DNA of 64,000 bases from the IMG/VR virus record IMGVR_UViG_3300031857_000015, positions 1 to 64,000 of that record. One strand, 5' to 3'. Source of the stretch: a virus. The position numbers and the translations under genes were made by a program. The notes under the pieces are model-generated. The model was not told the DNA's origin and made no database searches. It worked only from the letters and a program-made list of their open reading frames with translations. Of this stretch, positions 42,472 through 51,489 are shown one piece after another (the first letter of the stretch is position 1; each line of letters begins with the position of its first letter).

Positions 42472-45357
42472 TTAGGTACGCGGAATGACGGGGTAGTTAC
42501 CGTTGATAATCTTTGGCGTATTGGGTTTAAACTCTGGCTCTTTGTATTCGCCGGCCAAACCGGGGGCCGGGTTGCGTTTCTTGTCGATATAGCCGCCCTC
42601 GTTTTGCACGATCTTGAAATCTTGCTCGACGTACGCGGGTTCGGAGTTGAGCCATTTATCGCCGGGGAACGGGAACGTCTTTCCGCACGCGGCAGCCGTG
42701 ACTGGCCGCTCTGTCCACTTGTCGGGGCTCTTGCCGCCGATACGGGCCATCTGCTGCCAACGGTCCTCGTAAAGCATGAAGTCGGGAATCTTGTAGTCCT
42801 CGTCACGTCGGAACGAAAACTCCATAATCGTCATCACGCGGTCGTTGCCGGCGCGTTTTTCCTCGTACCACATCTGTTGAATTTTTTGCGTATCAATCAG
42901 GTCGCCGACTTTTGGAATTTCAACGTCGATGAGTTCTTTAAACAGCTCCACTGCCGCCCGTACTTGCGCCTGACAATCACCGTCACACGGACCTACGAAA
43001 ATAGCGCCGCGAGCCGCCATCTCGGTAAGAATATGGCCCTTTGATACGAGCACGCTTCCGTCGCACAGAACGTTGCCGTCAACAAAAAGATCCTTGTCTG
43101 TGCCGACCGGGCCGCAAAGCAATGTTAACGACTGTTTAAATAGGTTGGCCTTGTTTGTGCCGCCGACCTTTTGACCGCCAAAGAAGTGATAAACTGAACC
43201 CGATTCTTTGAGGTAGTTATACAGGTTCTCAGACTTGGTAATGATATCTTTGCTGCCCTGTGCGGCGTCGAGCATGATGTCGCCCGGCTTTATGTTGCCG
43301 CCGCCTGTGCGCATGTAAATCTGATGCGCCAGCCCCACCACGTTCGAGTAAGGGGCGCGCGCAACGACACCGGCAAACTTAATCTGGTCGCCGCACTGCT
43401 CGAAGTCGTACTCGATGGTCTTTCCGCGCGACTCCAACAGAATGCCGCCTTCACGGTCAGACGTCTCGTTACCGGCAAACACCAAGACGTTGCGCTCGGC
43501 TTTAATGCGGACGTTCTTTTCGGTGGCGGAGATATCGACTGTCTTGTTGCCGCGCAGAATGACGTCGTTACCACCCCACGCTTGAACGTCGCGGCCGCCT
43601 TTGAGCCACACGTCACCCGGCGCCGAGATAATCACGCACCCAGCCACCATTCGGATCTCGCCGCCGTATCCGTCACCAATGACTACGCCGCCATCCTCCA
43701 GCAACGAGATATACGATTCTTGCTCATAGAACTTTTGCTGGTTGTAGCGGTGGTCGATTTTCCACTCTTTTGGCGTCGGCTCTTTGAGATACATCGAGCC
43801 CTTGAGCTGGCTGAACTCAGGAATCTTTTGGTTAACGTCAGCGTAGCCTTCGGTTTTTAGATCCTGTTCTTCCCACGTCTTGTAGTCTTTCTCGTGCCAG
43901 TAGAACGGGTGCAGGCCGGCGTAGTTAAACAGATAACCGTGGAGATCGAGGACAGCCGTGGCGCGCTGCATGTTTGGCCACTTGGAGTCTGTCGTCTTGA
44001 TGTCGCCTGTAATCTTGTGATCGGGGCCGCTACCGTACTTGCTGGCGGCCTTGTAGTTCCGCTCGGTGTCGTCGCCCTTGCCGGACTCAGGGCGCTTTAG
44101 GCGCTGCGGGAAGGGCAGCAGAATGCGTTTAGATAACACAATGCCCTTGGACGACGTGATAAACCGCCGACCGTCCATGGCCACGTTATCTTCTTGCAGG
44201 CCATATACGGGCTTTTCTTCGTGATCGGGGCTTTTGCTCCCGCCACCACAGTCCGGGGGGAAACTGTGTTTGCTGACGAGCGGCGATTCGAACGGCGGGC
44301 CCGGCTGGCCTTCTGGGTCGGGCTTGTACGTCCATTTCTGCTGGCCCGGTGGCGGCGCGTGGACAATCGTCCTCGTTCCCTGCCCGAGATAGCCGTAGAA
44401 CTTCTGTGTGCGGTGGTACGGCTGCGCAAAGTCGTCTTTGTTTTCCCAGTGCGAGTAATACGGCACGCCCTTGGGGCACTGATAGTCTTTCGGCTGGAAG
44501 TCTTTAACAATATCCTGCCCGGGCTGCAGTAACCCCATCGCTTCCCACGGGTACGGCGCATAACCGTTGGTGTCGTTGCACTCGGCCTGATCCATGTAGG
44601 CGTCGCGCTCGCTGCCGGCCGTCCAGACCTGCATGTTGTAACCGGCCACGCGGAGCATCTGGTCGTGATAGAAGCCGTATACGCCGCAGAACTCGTTTAC
44701 GGACGCGCGGAACATGAAGTCATCGACCGTGACGCCAATGCCGGTTGTCGAGATCGCGCCCCACTCGCTGGCTAGCGTGGCGTCCCATGGCCGCCAACCG
44801 CTCCAGTCGACCATCTGGCCGTTGAGCTTTTCTTTGATGTACTTCTTGTGGCAGTCGTCTACGCGCTTGCGGCTAGCCTGCGAAATGTAGTCGTGATAGG
44901 CCCGCGTACCGATATCTAAAACACCCGGGGCGGCGCCAAGAATGAAACCCTGCCCGAGCCGGTCGTGCACCATGACGATGACAGGCGTACCGGGGGCGTA
45001 CGTATTGATAGCAGAAGCGCCAAAGCACACCTGACTCGTATGACTCAGGGCCGACGCGATAATTGGCGCACGCGACTTCTCGACAAACACTTTATAGCAA
45101 TTTGCGATAGCCGTGCCGTCGGCGATCGTGCCCATACAGATCCGCCCAGTATCCTGAAACCCGGCTTTAAAGCCGTGTAACTTACTGTTGGGATCTGCTA
45201 CTGCTTGTGTTTGTGCCCCCCACGCCGCGGTTGCTGTACGACTTGAAAACTGCGTATTACTTTGAACTCGTCGCGCAGTTTGAGTTGTGTCGTATGTGTG
45301 TTGCTGTCCGGTGGCTGGAGAAATACTAACTGGTTTGGGGAGCGGTTGCTCGCTCAT
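42472..45357 (-). CDS. Tail spike / VgrG-gp5-like baseplate spike protein, 961 aa
   Basis: The N-terminal third contains an OB-fold-type region (FGASAINTYAPGTPVIVMVH, DRLGQGFILGAAPG) typical of gpV/gp5/VgrG proteins. The middle (EIRMVAGCVIISAPGDVWLK, GNKTVDISATEKNVRIKAER) has the repeating short strands of a triple-stranded beta-helix needle. The rest is unique, with no lysozyme signature. In myophages this trimer caps the tube and punctures the envelope. The SD is poor; the gene follows a terminator-like hairpin. C-terminal aromatic/Pro-rich segments may carry effectors or a tip cap. Confidence 0.7.
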   Translation of the reverse strand: MSEQPLPKPVSISPATGQQHTYDTTQTARRVQSNTQFSSRTATAAWGAQTQAVADPNSKLHGFKAGFQDTGRICMGTIADGTAIANCYKVFVEKSRAPIIASALSHTSQVCFGASAINTYAPGTPVIVMVHDRLGQGFILGAAPGVLDIGTRAYHDYISQASRKRVDDCHKKYIKEKLNGQMVDWSGWRPWDATLASEWGAISTTGIGVTVDDFMFRASVNEFCGVYGFYHDQMLRVAGYNMQVWTAGSERDAYMDQAECNDTNGYAPYPWEAMGLLQPGQDIVKDFQPKDYQCPKGVPYYSHWENKDDFAQPYHRTQKFYGYLGQGTRTIVHAPPPGQQKWTYKPDPEGQPGPPFESPLVSKHSFPPDCGGGSKSPDHEEKPVYGLQEDNVAMDGRRFITSSKGIVLSKRILLPFPQRLKRPESGKGDDTERNYKAASKYGSGPDHKITGDIKTTDSKWPNMQRATAVLDLHGYLFNYAGLHPFYWHEKDYKTWEEQDLKTEGYADVNQKIPEFSQLKGSMYLKEPTPKEWKIDHRYNQQKFYEQESYISLLEDGGVVIGDGYGGEIRMVAGCVIISAPGDVWLKGGRDVQAWGGNDVILRGNKTVDISATEKNVRIKAERNVLVFAGNETSDREGGILLESRGKTIEYDFEQCGDQIKFAGVVARAPYSNVVGLAHQIYMRTGGGNIKPGDIMLDAAQGSKDIITKSENLYNYLKESGSVYHFFGGQKVGGTNKANLFKQSLTLLCGPVGTDKDLFVDGNVLCDGSVLVSKGHILTEMAARGAIFVGPCDGDCQAQVRAAVELFKELIDVEIPKVGDLIDTQKIQQMWYEEKRAGNDRVMTIMEFSFRRDEDYKIPDFMLYEDRWQQMARIGGKSPDKWTERPVTAAACGKTFPFPGDKWLNSEPAYVEQDFKIVQNEGGYIDKKRNPAPGLAGEYKEPEFKPNTPKIINGNYPVIPRT

Positions 45358-45383
45358 TTTTAATCACCAAGTTGGCGTGTTAC

Positions 45384-45397
45384 GGGCGCGAACGCCC
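45384..45397 (-). other. Small stable hairpin in the tube-spike gap
   Basis: On the minus strand GGGCG-TTCG-CGCCC makes a 5-bp stem with a TTCG loop, 20 bases downstream of the terminator and just before the spike start. It may stabilise the spike mRNA end or influence its translation. No other function can be read. Confidence 0.4.
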
Positions 45398-45416
45398 CGG
45401 GCGGCTGCCCAATACA

Positions 45417-45453
45417 ATAAACGGCGGCTGCGAAAACCGCAACCGCCGTTTAT
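45417..45453 (-). terminator. Intrinsic terminator after the tail tube gene
   Basis: An 11-bp perfect stem ATAAACGGCGG/CCGCCGTTTAT with an inner TGCG/CGCA pairing and AAAA-type loop. On the minus strand it is followed by a short T-rich stretch (TTTATTGTATT). It lies between the tube gene and the spike, and would reduce spike expression relative to tube. It is nearly symmetrical, so it could work on both strands. Confidence 0.65.
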
Positions 45454-45481
45454 GTTTGTTCCATCACATCAACGTGCCGTA

Positions 45482-45913
45482 TCAAGACACGTCAATATCA
45501 CTGCAAATAAAGCTCAGATTCTCGTTGATTACGACGTCTTGCGCCGTGACGCTGGCGCCGATCGACGTCAGTGTCGCGTCTTTTACGTCGTAATTTACAG
45601 AGCCACCGCCCTTGCACGCGATGCCTTGCAGCATCATGTTCTTGGGTTGGCACATGTTGCCGTAGGTTTGAATCAACGTCTGGAAATCTCCGTTACCGGC
45701 CATCACGCGCGTAAGCTGGCACTGCCCCTGCCGACGGTTACCAACGTAATACACGTTGTTGCTGCCGATCTCGTACAGGAAGTTTACGGTACGGTTCACC
45801 GTAAACTGGAACTGCTGCACGAGTACGGCCTTAGATCCGAGCGTTAAAACAACATCTTCTGCGCGCACGGCGCCAGTATGTGTTTGCGCTGCACTCTGCC
45901 ACGGTACTGCCAT
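45482..45913 (-). CDS. Tail tube protein
   Basis: The 143-residue protein lies directly after the sheath gene, the standard position for the tube. It is all-beta with one helix (NGDFQTLIQTYGNMCQ) and an N-terminal flexible loop, as in the gp19-type tube fold: VLTLGSKAVLVQQFQFTVNR, NFLYEIGSNNVYYVGNRRQG. It polymerises in hexameric rings inside the sheath. Its size is typical. GGTG SD. A terminator follows, which fits a need for large amounts of tube and sheath. Confidence 0.75.
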   Translation of the reverse strand: MAVPWQSAAQTHTGAVRAEDVVLTLGSKAVLVQQFQFTVNRTVNFLYEIGSNNVYYVGNRRQGQCQLTRVMAGNGDFQTLIQTYGNMCQPKNMMLQGIACKGGGSVNYDVKDATLTSIGASVTAQDVVINENLSFICSDIDVS

Positions 45914-45955
45914 AATTCACCTGCTGTTGTTGGGTTGGTACTTACAATTACGCGA

Positions 45956-48900
45956 TTAGACAACTAAGTGCAGCTCAATGTTGTTGAGCGGCGCCGGGAC
46001 AGTCAGATCAAGCACAATCTCGATACGATCCTTAAGCAGCGGATGAATCTGCAGCTTACGAATCGCGCCGTCGATGAGTTGCGAACCCAGCTCCTCGGTA
46101 TTACCGTTGCCCTTGAGGAAATCGATAATCGCCGTGACCTCGTAACGTAACCGACGTACCATGCCCGGCTGCGCGTTCGTGCGGCCGATGAACGGCTTCA
46201 GACGGCGGTAGAACAGGTACGACATGCTGTCGACGTTACGACGAATCATCTCTTCGCGGCGGTTCAGATCGAGGTTGTCGGTCGTCAAGGCGTGACGCGT
46301 GTGCGGCGTGCCGTCCTTGTCTTCCGTCACGATCCAGACGCCGGCCTCAGCCATGCGGTTAAGCTGGGTTTCGTTGAGGTACTTGTAGGAGCGCGAGAAG
46401 TCGTCGAACCCGGCGACCTCGACGTTCGTCAGCGGCTGGTGGGGCACCACACCGGAGACGAGACCGGCCAGAGCGGCCGCGAGGTAGTAACCGGGCTGAA
46501 TCGTGCCGGCTTCGCCGACCTGATCCGGCCACACGGCGCACACGCGACGGTTCGAAAGCGAACCGCCTTGTTGTGCAACGTCTTCAACGATCTCGTTGCG
46601 GTTGCGGTTATGCCAGACCTCGACACGCTGCGGAACTGTAACAGCGGCGTCAGCGCCGGAGTACAGCAGCAGGGTCGATTCCGAGATAACCTGATCAACC
46701 ACGTACTCTTCGTACTGCTCCTCGCCGAACCCGTCGACCGAGTAGTTGTAGCGCACGATATCGCCGGGACGTACGTCATTCGTGATGAAGTAGCCGTTGC
46801 CCGACGTGACCGTCAGCTTCGTGTACTGCGTGTTGGTGGCGTTCGGGTCGTCGGAGAGCGTGGCAAGAACCGGATCGTCGACCGTCTCGCCAAGCACACC
46901 TTCGATGTTAACGCCTTCACCAACAACCTTCACGACCGGAACCGCCTTGAGGGCGAAGAAGCCAGCCTTCCAGTTGTTTGCGTACTCGTTCGACTCGCCG
47001 CCAATGTGCGCAGCCCACAGGTTTTGAATCCTGCGGTCGAACGTCATCGGAACGAGGTTATACATGTCGTCGCGACCCTTGATGCGCTCAAGCACCTGCA
47101 CCCACTTGTCCATGTCGACACCGAGCGAACGACCCTCTTGGTCGTACTTCTCGGGGTCGGCCACGGCGGTGTACTTCACTACGGTGCCGTTGCTGTTAGA
47201 GAGCGCCTTGTAAACGCCCCACTTCAGCGGGTTATCAGGATCGAGCTGGCCCTTGATTTGATCAAGGTCAGCCACGTCGCTGATCGAGTTGACCTGATCG
47301 GCCAGCTCAGACAGCCACTCGCGGTACTCGACGTACACCTTGCCGGAGATAACCGGCAGGGGCTGCTCGGCGCCAGCGCTTGTCCACTCGGGGTGGTAAG
47401 CGACGATGCCTTCCTGTACGCAGATCTGGGTGTCTTCGTACCAGAAGTTGGTCATCGGGGCGAATCCGATCCGATTCTTCGAGATCTGGATGTTGTCCTT
47501 GATGAACAGCTTAAGGTCCATGTCTTCGCCGCTGATCAGCTGGCAAGTTGCCGTAGCTGTCACCGCGCCGGGGCCGGACGGCGGCGCCGAAAGCGTGACA
47601 GTCGGGGCGCTGGTGTAGCCGGCGCCACGATCCGTCACAACAACGCCGACAACCATGTCGTCGTTTTCGCCTTGGATGCTGCCGAGCACGGCATAACCGA
47701 CGGCAGTACGAGCCTGCACAAGGTTGCCTGTCGGAGCCGAGAACGTCACAGTCGGGGCGGCGCCGTAACCCGAGCCAGCATTCGTGATGCTGACCGGACC
47801 CACCTTGTCGACCGGCGCGCCGTCCTGCGTGAGCAGTACGGTCGGGAGGTCGTCGCGGAGGATAAGCTGGCGGACCGGGCCGGCCTTGCTGGAGTTAACA
47901 GTGATGTACCACTTGTCACCCTTGCGGAGACCAGCAACAGCGAAGTTGTCCTCTTGGTCGGTGGCGCCAAGGAAACGAACCTTTACGCCATTCGTGCCGA
48001 TCGCTACGGAGATGGCGTTGCCGCCAGCGCCGTCGCCGACAACTTCGGTCGGGCCGGAGAAGTCGAGGCCCTTGACCGTGCGGACAGTGATCTCAGGAAG
48101 CTGAGCCCACGTGCCGCCCTTGGTGCACTCGATGACGTAGGTGTCGTTCTTGGTGCCAGCGTACTTGCCAAGGATGTCAACCGCACCCTGCACGCCGTTT
48201 ACCGACTCTTCAGTCTGGTACACGCCGTCAGCGTCCGAAACAGCCTTGACCTTTTCGTACGTCTGCTTGACGTCGAACTTCCACTTCTGACCGACAACAA
48301 AGTTATCAAGACCAGTTGTCGTGAAGCGCACCGAGAGGCCGCGCGTGCCGATGAACGTCACGCCGTCGTTGTCGTCAAAGTCGTTCGGCTGAATTTCAGC
48401 CTGATCGTCTGTGCCGGTTCCCGACACAACGCGCAGACGCGCGGCGTTGCAGCCGGCAATCGTGCTCTTGATGACTTCGACGTAATACTCTTCTTCAACT
48501 GCACCGGAGACAAGACCGTCGTAATCATTGGCGCCTTCGTCTTGGGCGCCAAGAACGGTCACTGCAACTGCGTTATCAACACCCTCGATCTGCGTAACAG
48601 TTACGTCAACGCCGTTGGCGCTTTCGGCTGTGTAGCTGTCTTGGTTGTTAACGTCAGCAGTGGCGGGCAGAATGCGCGACGGAACAAGGTCGCTGGCAAA
48701 GCCGGTTACATATGTCTCAAGCACAGTCTCGATGCAGTCGTTGTCGGCGCTCACAGTGCGGAGCTGAACAACGTCGCCGAGCTGAACGTCACGATCGAAG
48801 AACACGCTCGAACGCGGGTACGCAGCGCCGTTCGACTTGAACGACAGTGTGCTGGACTGCACCCAGTTGGTCTTGCCGGGAACGGCTGTAATCGTCGTGT

Positions 48901-49192
48901 CGCTCTCGCCCATGTTGTGCTGGTAGTAGCGCAGCATGGCGTCGTCAACATAAAGCTTGACGTAAGGAAGATCGACAACAGAGCCGGGCAGACGTTGCGG
49001 CCACGTGTAGCACGTATCGTTAAGACGATCGTACTGACCGAGAAGGCTGAACCGCTTCTCGTCCGTGTTGCTATAGCGGTGAAGAATGCCGTGCGGACCA
49101 GCGATGTGGGCGCGCAGCGGTTCCGTGATCTCCGTGGGGACGATACGGAACTCTTGGAAAACGAGTACTTGTGGTTTTACGTAGCTCGACAT
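45956..49192 (-). CDS. Tail sheath protein
   Basis: The 1,078-residue protein has the diagnostic C-terminal half of contractile sheaths: PGYYLAAALAGLVSGVVPHQ, then FSRSYKYLNETQLNRMAEAG with VWIVTEDKDG and HALTTDN, ending FIGRTNAQPGMVRRLRYEVT and VPAPLNNIELHLVV. This is the family's conserved core. The protein is much longer than T4 gp18 (659 residues). The additional N-terminal part contains beta-rich insertions, including two copies of a GxGYxxAPTVTxS motif, probably surface domains. ATG 49192 follows GGAGG (leader GCACGGAGG). A TATACT element lies upstream. The antisense strand holds a long false frame. Confidence 0.92.
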   Translation of the reverse strand: MSSYVKPQVLVFQEFRIVPTEITEPLRAHIAGPHGILHRYSNTDEKRFSLLGQYDRLNDTCYTWPQRLPGSVVDLPYVKLYVDDAMLRYYQHNMGESDTTITAVPGKTNWVQSSTLSFKSNGAAYPRSSVFFDRDVQLGDVVQLRTVSADNDCIETVLETYVTGFASDLVPSRILPATADVNNQDSYTAESANGVDVTVTQIEGVDNAVAVTVLGAQDEGANDYDGLVSGAVEEEYYVEVIKSTIAGCNAARLRVVSGTGTDDQAEIQPNDFDDNDGVTFIGTRGLSVRFTTTGLDNFVVGQKWKFDVKQTYEKVKAVSDADGVYQTEESVNGVQGAVDILGKYAGTKNDTYVIECTKGGTWAQLPEITVRTVKGLDFSGPTEVVGDGAGGNAISVAIGTNGVKVRFLGATDQEDNFAVAGLRKGDKWYITVNSSKAGPVRQLILRDDLPTVLLTQDGAPVDKVGPVSITNAGSGYGAAPTVTFSAPTGNLVQARTAVGYAVLGSIQGENDDMVVGVVVTDRGAGYTSAPTVTLSAPPSGPGAVTATATCQLISGEDMDLKLFIKDNIQISKNRIGFAPMTNFWYEDTQICVQEGIVAYHPEWTSAGAEQPLPVISGKVYVEYREWLSELADQVNSISDVADLDQIKGQLDPDNPLKWGVYKALSNSNGTVVKYTAVADPEKYDQEGRSLGVDMDKWVQVLERIKGRDDMYNLVPMTFDRRIQNLWAAHIGGESNEYANNWKAGFFALKAVPVVKVVGEGVNIEGVLGETVDDPVLATLSDDPNATNTQYTKLTVTSGNGYFITNDVRPGDIVRYNYSVDGFGEEQYEEYVVDQVISESTLLLYSGADAAVTVPQRVEVWHNRNRNEIVEDVAQQGGSLSNRRVCAVWPDQVGEAGTIQPGYYLAAALAGLVSGVVPHQPLTNVEVAGFDDFSRSYKYLNETQLNRMAEAGVWIVTEDKDGTPHTRHALTTDNLDLNRREEMIRRNVDSMSYLFYRRLKPFIGRTNAQPGMVRRLRYEVTAIIDFLKGNGNTEELGSQLIDGAIRKLQIHPLLKDRIEIVLDLTVPAPLNNIELHLVV

Positions 49193-49242
49193 ACGTCTCG
49201 GCCTCCGTGCCTAAAATTTACGTGTGTGCGGTAGGGCGTTCA

Positions 49243-49264
49243 GGTCGTAGTATACACAACTACG
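49243..49264 (-). promoter_or_regulatory. Putative sheath promoter with overlapping inverted repeat
   Basis: On the minus strand TTGTGTATACTAC contains TATACT (49254-49249), ~57 bases before the sheath ATG. It lies inside an inverted repeat CGTAGT-ATACACA-ACTACG (49246-49264), which could be an operator or a hairpin. No clear -35. The preceding gene's end shows a T8 run after CACGGGGTG, at most a weak terminator. Confidence 0.4.
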
Positions 49265-49295
49265 CGTTTGCAAAAAAAACACCCCGTGAAAATTC

Positions 49296-50006
49296 TTAAC
49301 AAGACAATAGATCCGATGCCTTGAAGACAATCCGCTTTAGGCGCGGCGCATACGGCTGGAGCAACCAAGCTTCCTCGGCAACGTATGCAACAGTCACAGG
49401 GACGGCATATCCCTGAGCGACCTCTTGAACTTCTCCTATGCCGCCAACCTCGGCGACGTAAAAACGAAACAAATCCATTTGATCTCGGATTAGGGGCGAG
49501 AAGTTGATTAAAAACTTCAGCACCTCGGTCGCGAGAAATTCGGTTTCTGCGCCGGCGGAACTAAGGCAGTATATCGTATGACTACCTTCCCACAGTCCGG
49601 CGTAACTTACTTCTCCAGTATAATCACTGGAGCTTGCAATGTCACCAATAGTTTGTTTTTGCCAGCGCCAGCCATTTCGCTTAATAAGTATAGCCGGCCG
49701 TTTATCTGCCGTATTGGGCGACCAGCGGGTAATACTTTCTATCAAAATGCCGCCTTTGTTATCGCCTGCGTCGGACGGGCGCCACGCGCCAAGCGTTTCA
49801 ACGTGCCGGCGAATACGCGGTTCCTCTATATTTTCAGGGTCAGCAAAGTGGCCCATTAACAACTGCCGTAAAAAACCGGTCATTACGTGAGGGCGCGTGC
49901 CGTAAGAGCACAGCGCGCTCACCTTATCGACGCGGTTTTCTGGCGCACTGCCGGCCGGGAACTGCGCTTCAATTTCCGGCGGATTCGGATCGTCGCAGGT
50001 ACTCAC
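49296..50006 (-). CDS. Neck/tail-completion candidate, 236 aa
   Basis: A GTG start at 50006 follows AAAGGA at 8 bases. The protein is mixed alpha/beta (AILIKRNGWRWQKQTIGDIA, VLKFLINFSPLIRDQMDLFR) and ends with beta strands. Its position immediately before the sheath is where myophages encode tail terminator or sheath-stabiliser proteins, and its size fits. No family match by eye. Confidence 0.5.
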   Translation of the reverse strand: MSTCDDPNPPEIEAQFPAGSAPENRVDKVSALCSYGTRPHVMTGFLRQLLMGHFADPENIEEPRIRRHVETLGAWRPSDAGDNKGGILIESITRWSPNTADKRPAILIKRNGWRWQKQTIGDIASSSDYTGEVSYAGLWEGSHTIYCLSSAGAETEFLATEVLKFLINFSPLIRDQMDLFRFYVAEVGGIGEVQEVAQGYAVPVTVAYVAEEAWLLQPYAPRLKRIVFKASDLLSC

Positions 50007-50121
50007 TGAATTGTTCCTTTAACTTTTGATCGTGCGCCGCGGTTGGCGCCAGCAGGCTTATTTTTTTGGGTAGGATGCGAATTTTGTCGAGGCGCGGTTC
50101 AGACGGGTTTTTGTTTGACAT
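49969..50121 (-). CDS. Small basic protein, 50 aa
   Basis: A short reading frame, MSNKNPSEPRLDKIRILPKK onwards, starting one base inside the preceding stop (TGATG) and ending inside the first codons of the next gene. It is basic and partly helical, with QKLKEQFSEYLRRSESAGN at the end. Coupling at both ends makes it likely to be real. Function unknown; perhaps a neck or assembly factor. Confidence 0.5.
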   Translation of the reverse strand: MSNKNPSEPRLDKIRILPKKISLLAPTAAHDQKLKEQFSEYLRRSESAGN

Positions 50122-51437
50122 CAGATATCCCAAAAATCTTCTGGGGTGCTTTGCGGCGCCGGGTCATTTTCGCACAGTTTAAATTCGTCGGCTGTCGTTA
50201 ATGTTTTGCCGTCCTCAGTCGTGAGCGGAAAAACGTCGCCGTCTTCTTCTGTGGCCGTAAGCGGCAGTGTTGGCACCCACGTGCATAATTGCGGCGCGCC
50301 AATATTGACTACGTTAACAAAGTCGACGTCGGGGCCGTATTCGCCAAGCTTTTCGTATACGATAGCATAATCGCCCGGGTCAAGCGCGATTGATTGCGCC
50401 CAGCGCCCGTTGGCGGTTGTCGAAGTTACACCCAACGCTAAGTTTTTTGGTGTTTCAAACCCGCTGACGTCAAATACGTCTTTAGCGTAGATATAAATAG
50501 CCGCGCCGTGAATCGGGCAGCCGGTTTCGGTTTTGTAAACAAATCGATCGTTACCGCCGTAATTCTGGTCGACCGGTACATCGCCGCAGCCCTCGACCGG
50601 TAGCGTGGGCCCAACCCGCTCCGCCGGCTCGCCGCCGATCTCGATGGCGTAGGCGGTATTGCTGAACGGCAGTAAGCCCATCTTGATTTGATAGATAATT
50701 GGGACGTTGCGGATGGCAGCCTCGATTTTGATGGTTTCTACTAACCACCGTTCGTCGCTGGAGCCGTTGACCCAGATGTCGCTTTTGTTAATCGCGGGAA
50801 AGCCGATGACCCGCGCTGTGATATACGGATTGTGGCGCGTCATACCCTTAAACTGCGCGTCGACGTCTTCCTGAATAGTCTGGGTCGATAAGTCCCAACA
50901 TTGCAAAGACAGCGGCGGGTGATAACCAACCTCGAAGCCGGTGCCGTTGCAAACCGGGCAGTCCGAGTCCAGTACTTCTTGCGTCAGCTGATCGCGGCAC
51001 CTACGGCAGGGCTTCCCGAACCGAAACGGCTTTAACAGGTAGCCCGGCACGGCGACATATTTAAACCGCAGCTGCTCTTTACGGATAATCTCGCGCGCAA
51101 TTAGCCAATCTTTCTCGGGTAAGTCGCCGTAGCAGTTGGCCGCCTGCGAAACGTAAACACTGGTCGGCGTGGTCAGTACGACGCGGTAATGGTCGAGCAG
51201 GTCGTAACCGGCTTTGCGCCATGCCGGGTCATACGCGTTATAGCCGTTTAATACCGGCTGGCCGATATTTACCCAGTCGGTTGCGTCGCGTAAGCCGGTC
51301 TTACCCAGCTGCAATTGAAAAACGTACGGCCCGGGCTCGTTAAACGTCTGCTCTAGCTGCCACCAAACACGGGTAGTTCCGCGGACCATGTGATCTACGG
51401 AAACCCGGCGGAACGGAAAGATGCGCGACTGTGGCAT
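50121..51437 (-). CDS. Neck-region protein with DnaJ-like zinc motif and Ig-like end, 438 aa
   Basis: Residues C144-x2-C147 and C160-x2-C163-x-G-x-G (PCRRCRDQL ... DCPVCNGTGFEVG) form a DnaJ-type zinc-finger module. The C-terminal part (GCPIHGAAIYIYAKDVF ... ANGRWAQSIALDPGDYAIVY) has the strand plan of carboxypeptidase regulatory-like domains. The N-terminal part is beta-rich. It is found between capsid and tail genes, so a connector or neck protein with a structural zinc site is likely. Confidence 0.55.
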   Translation of the reverse strand: MPQSRIFPFRRVSVDHMVRGTTRVWWQLEQTFNEPGPYVFQLQLGKTGLRDATDWVNIGQPVLNGYNAYDPAWRKAGYDLLDHYRVVLTTPTSVYVSQAANCYGDLPEKDWLIAREIIRKEQLRFKYVAVPGYLLKPFRFGKPCRRCRDQLTQEVLDSDCPVCNGTGFEVGYHPPLSLQCWDLSTQTIQEDVDAQFKGMTRHNPYITARVIGFPAINKSDIWVNGSSDERWLVETIKIEAAIRNVPIIYQIKMGLLPFSNTAYAIEIGGEPAERVGPTLPVEGCGDVPVDQNYGGNDRFVYKTETGCPIHGAAIYIYAKDVFDVSGFETPKNLALGVTSTTANGRWAQSIALDPGDYAIVYEKLGEYGPDVDFVNVVNIGAPQLCTWVPTLPLTATEEDGDVFPLTTEDGKTLTTADEFKLCENDPAPQSTPEDFWDI

Positions 51438-51489
51438 TGAGCTTTTGAGCGGTTAAGCCTAAAAAACTTGTGTAATTCCCAACATATTA

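Noticed and set aside
46292-49234. 980-codon open frame on the plus strand
   Set aside because: It is exactly antisense to the well-supported sheath gene, has no recognisable protein, and arises from the codon bias of the sheath sequence.
49262-49295. Terminator after gene 49296-50006
   Set aside because: Only a three-base stem precedes the T8 run; too weak to call.
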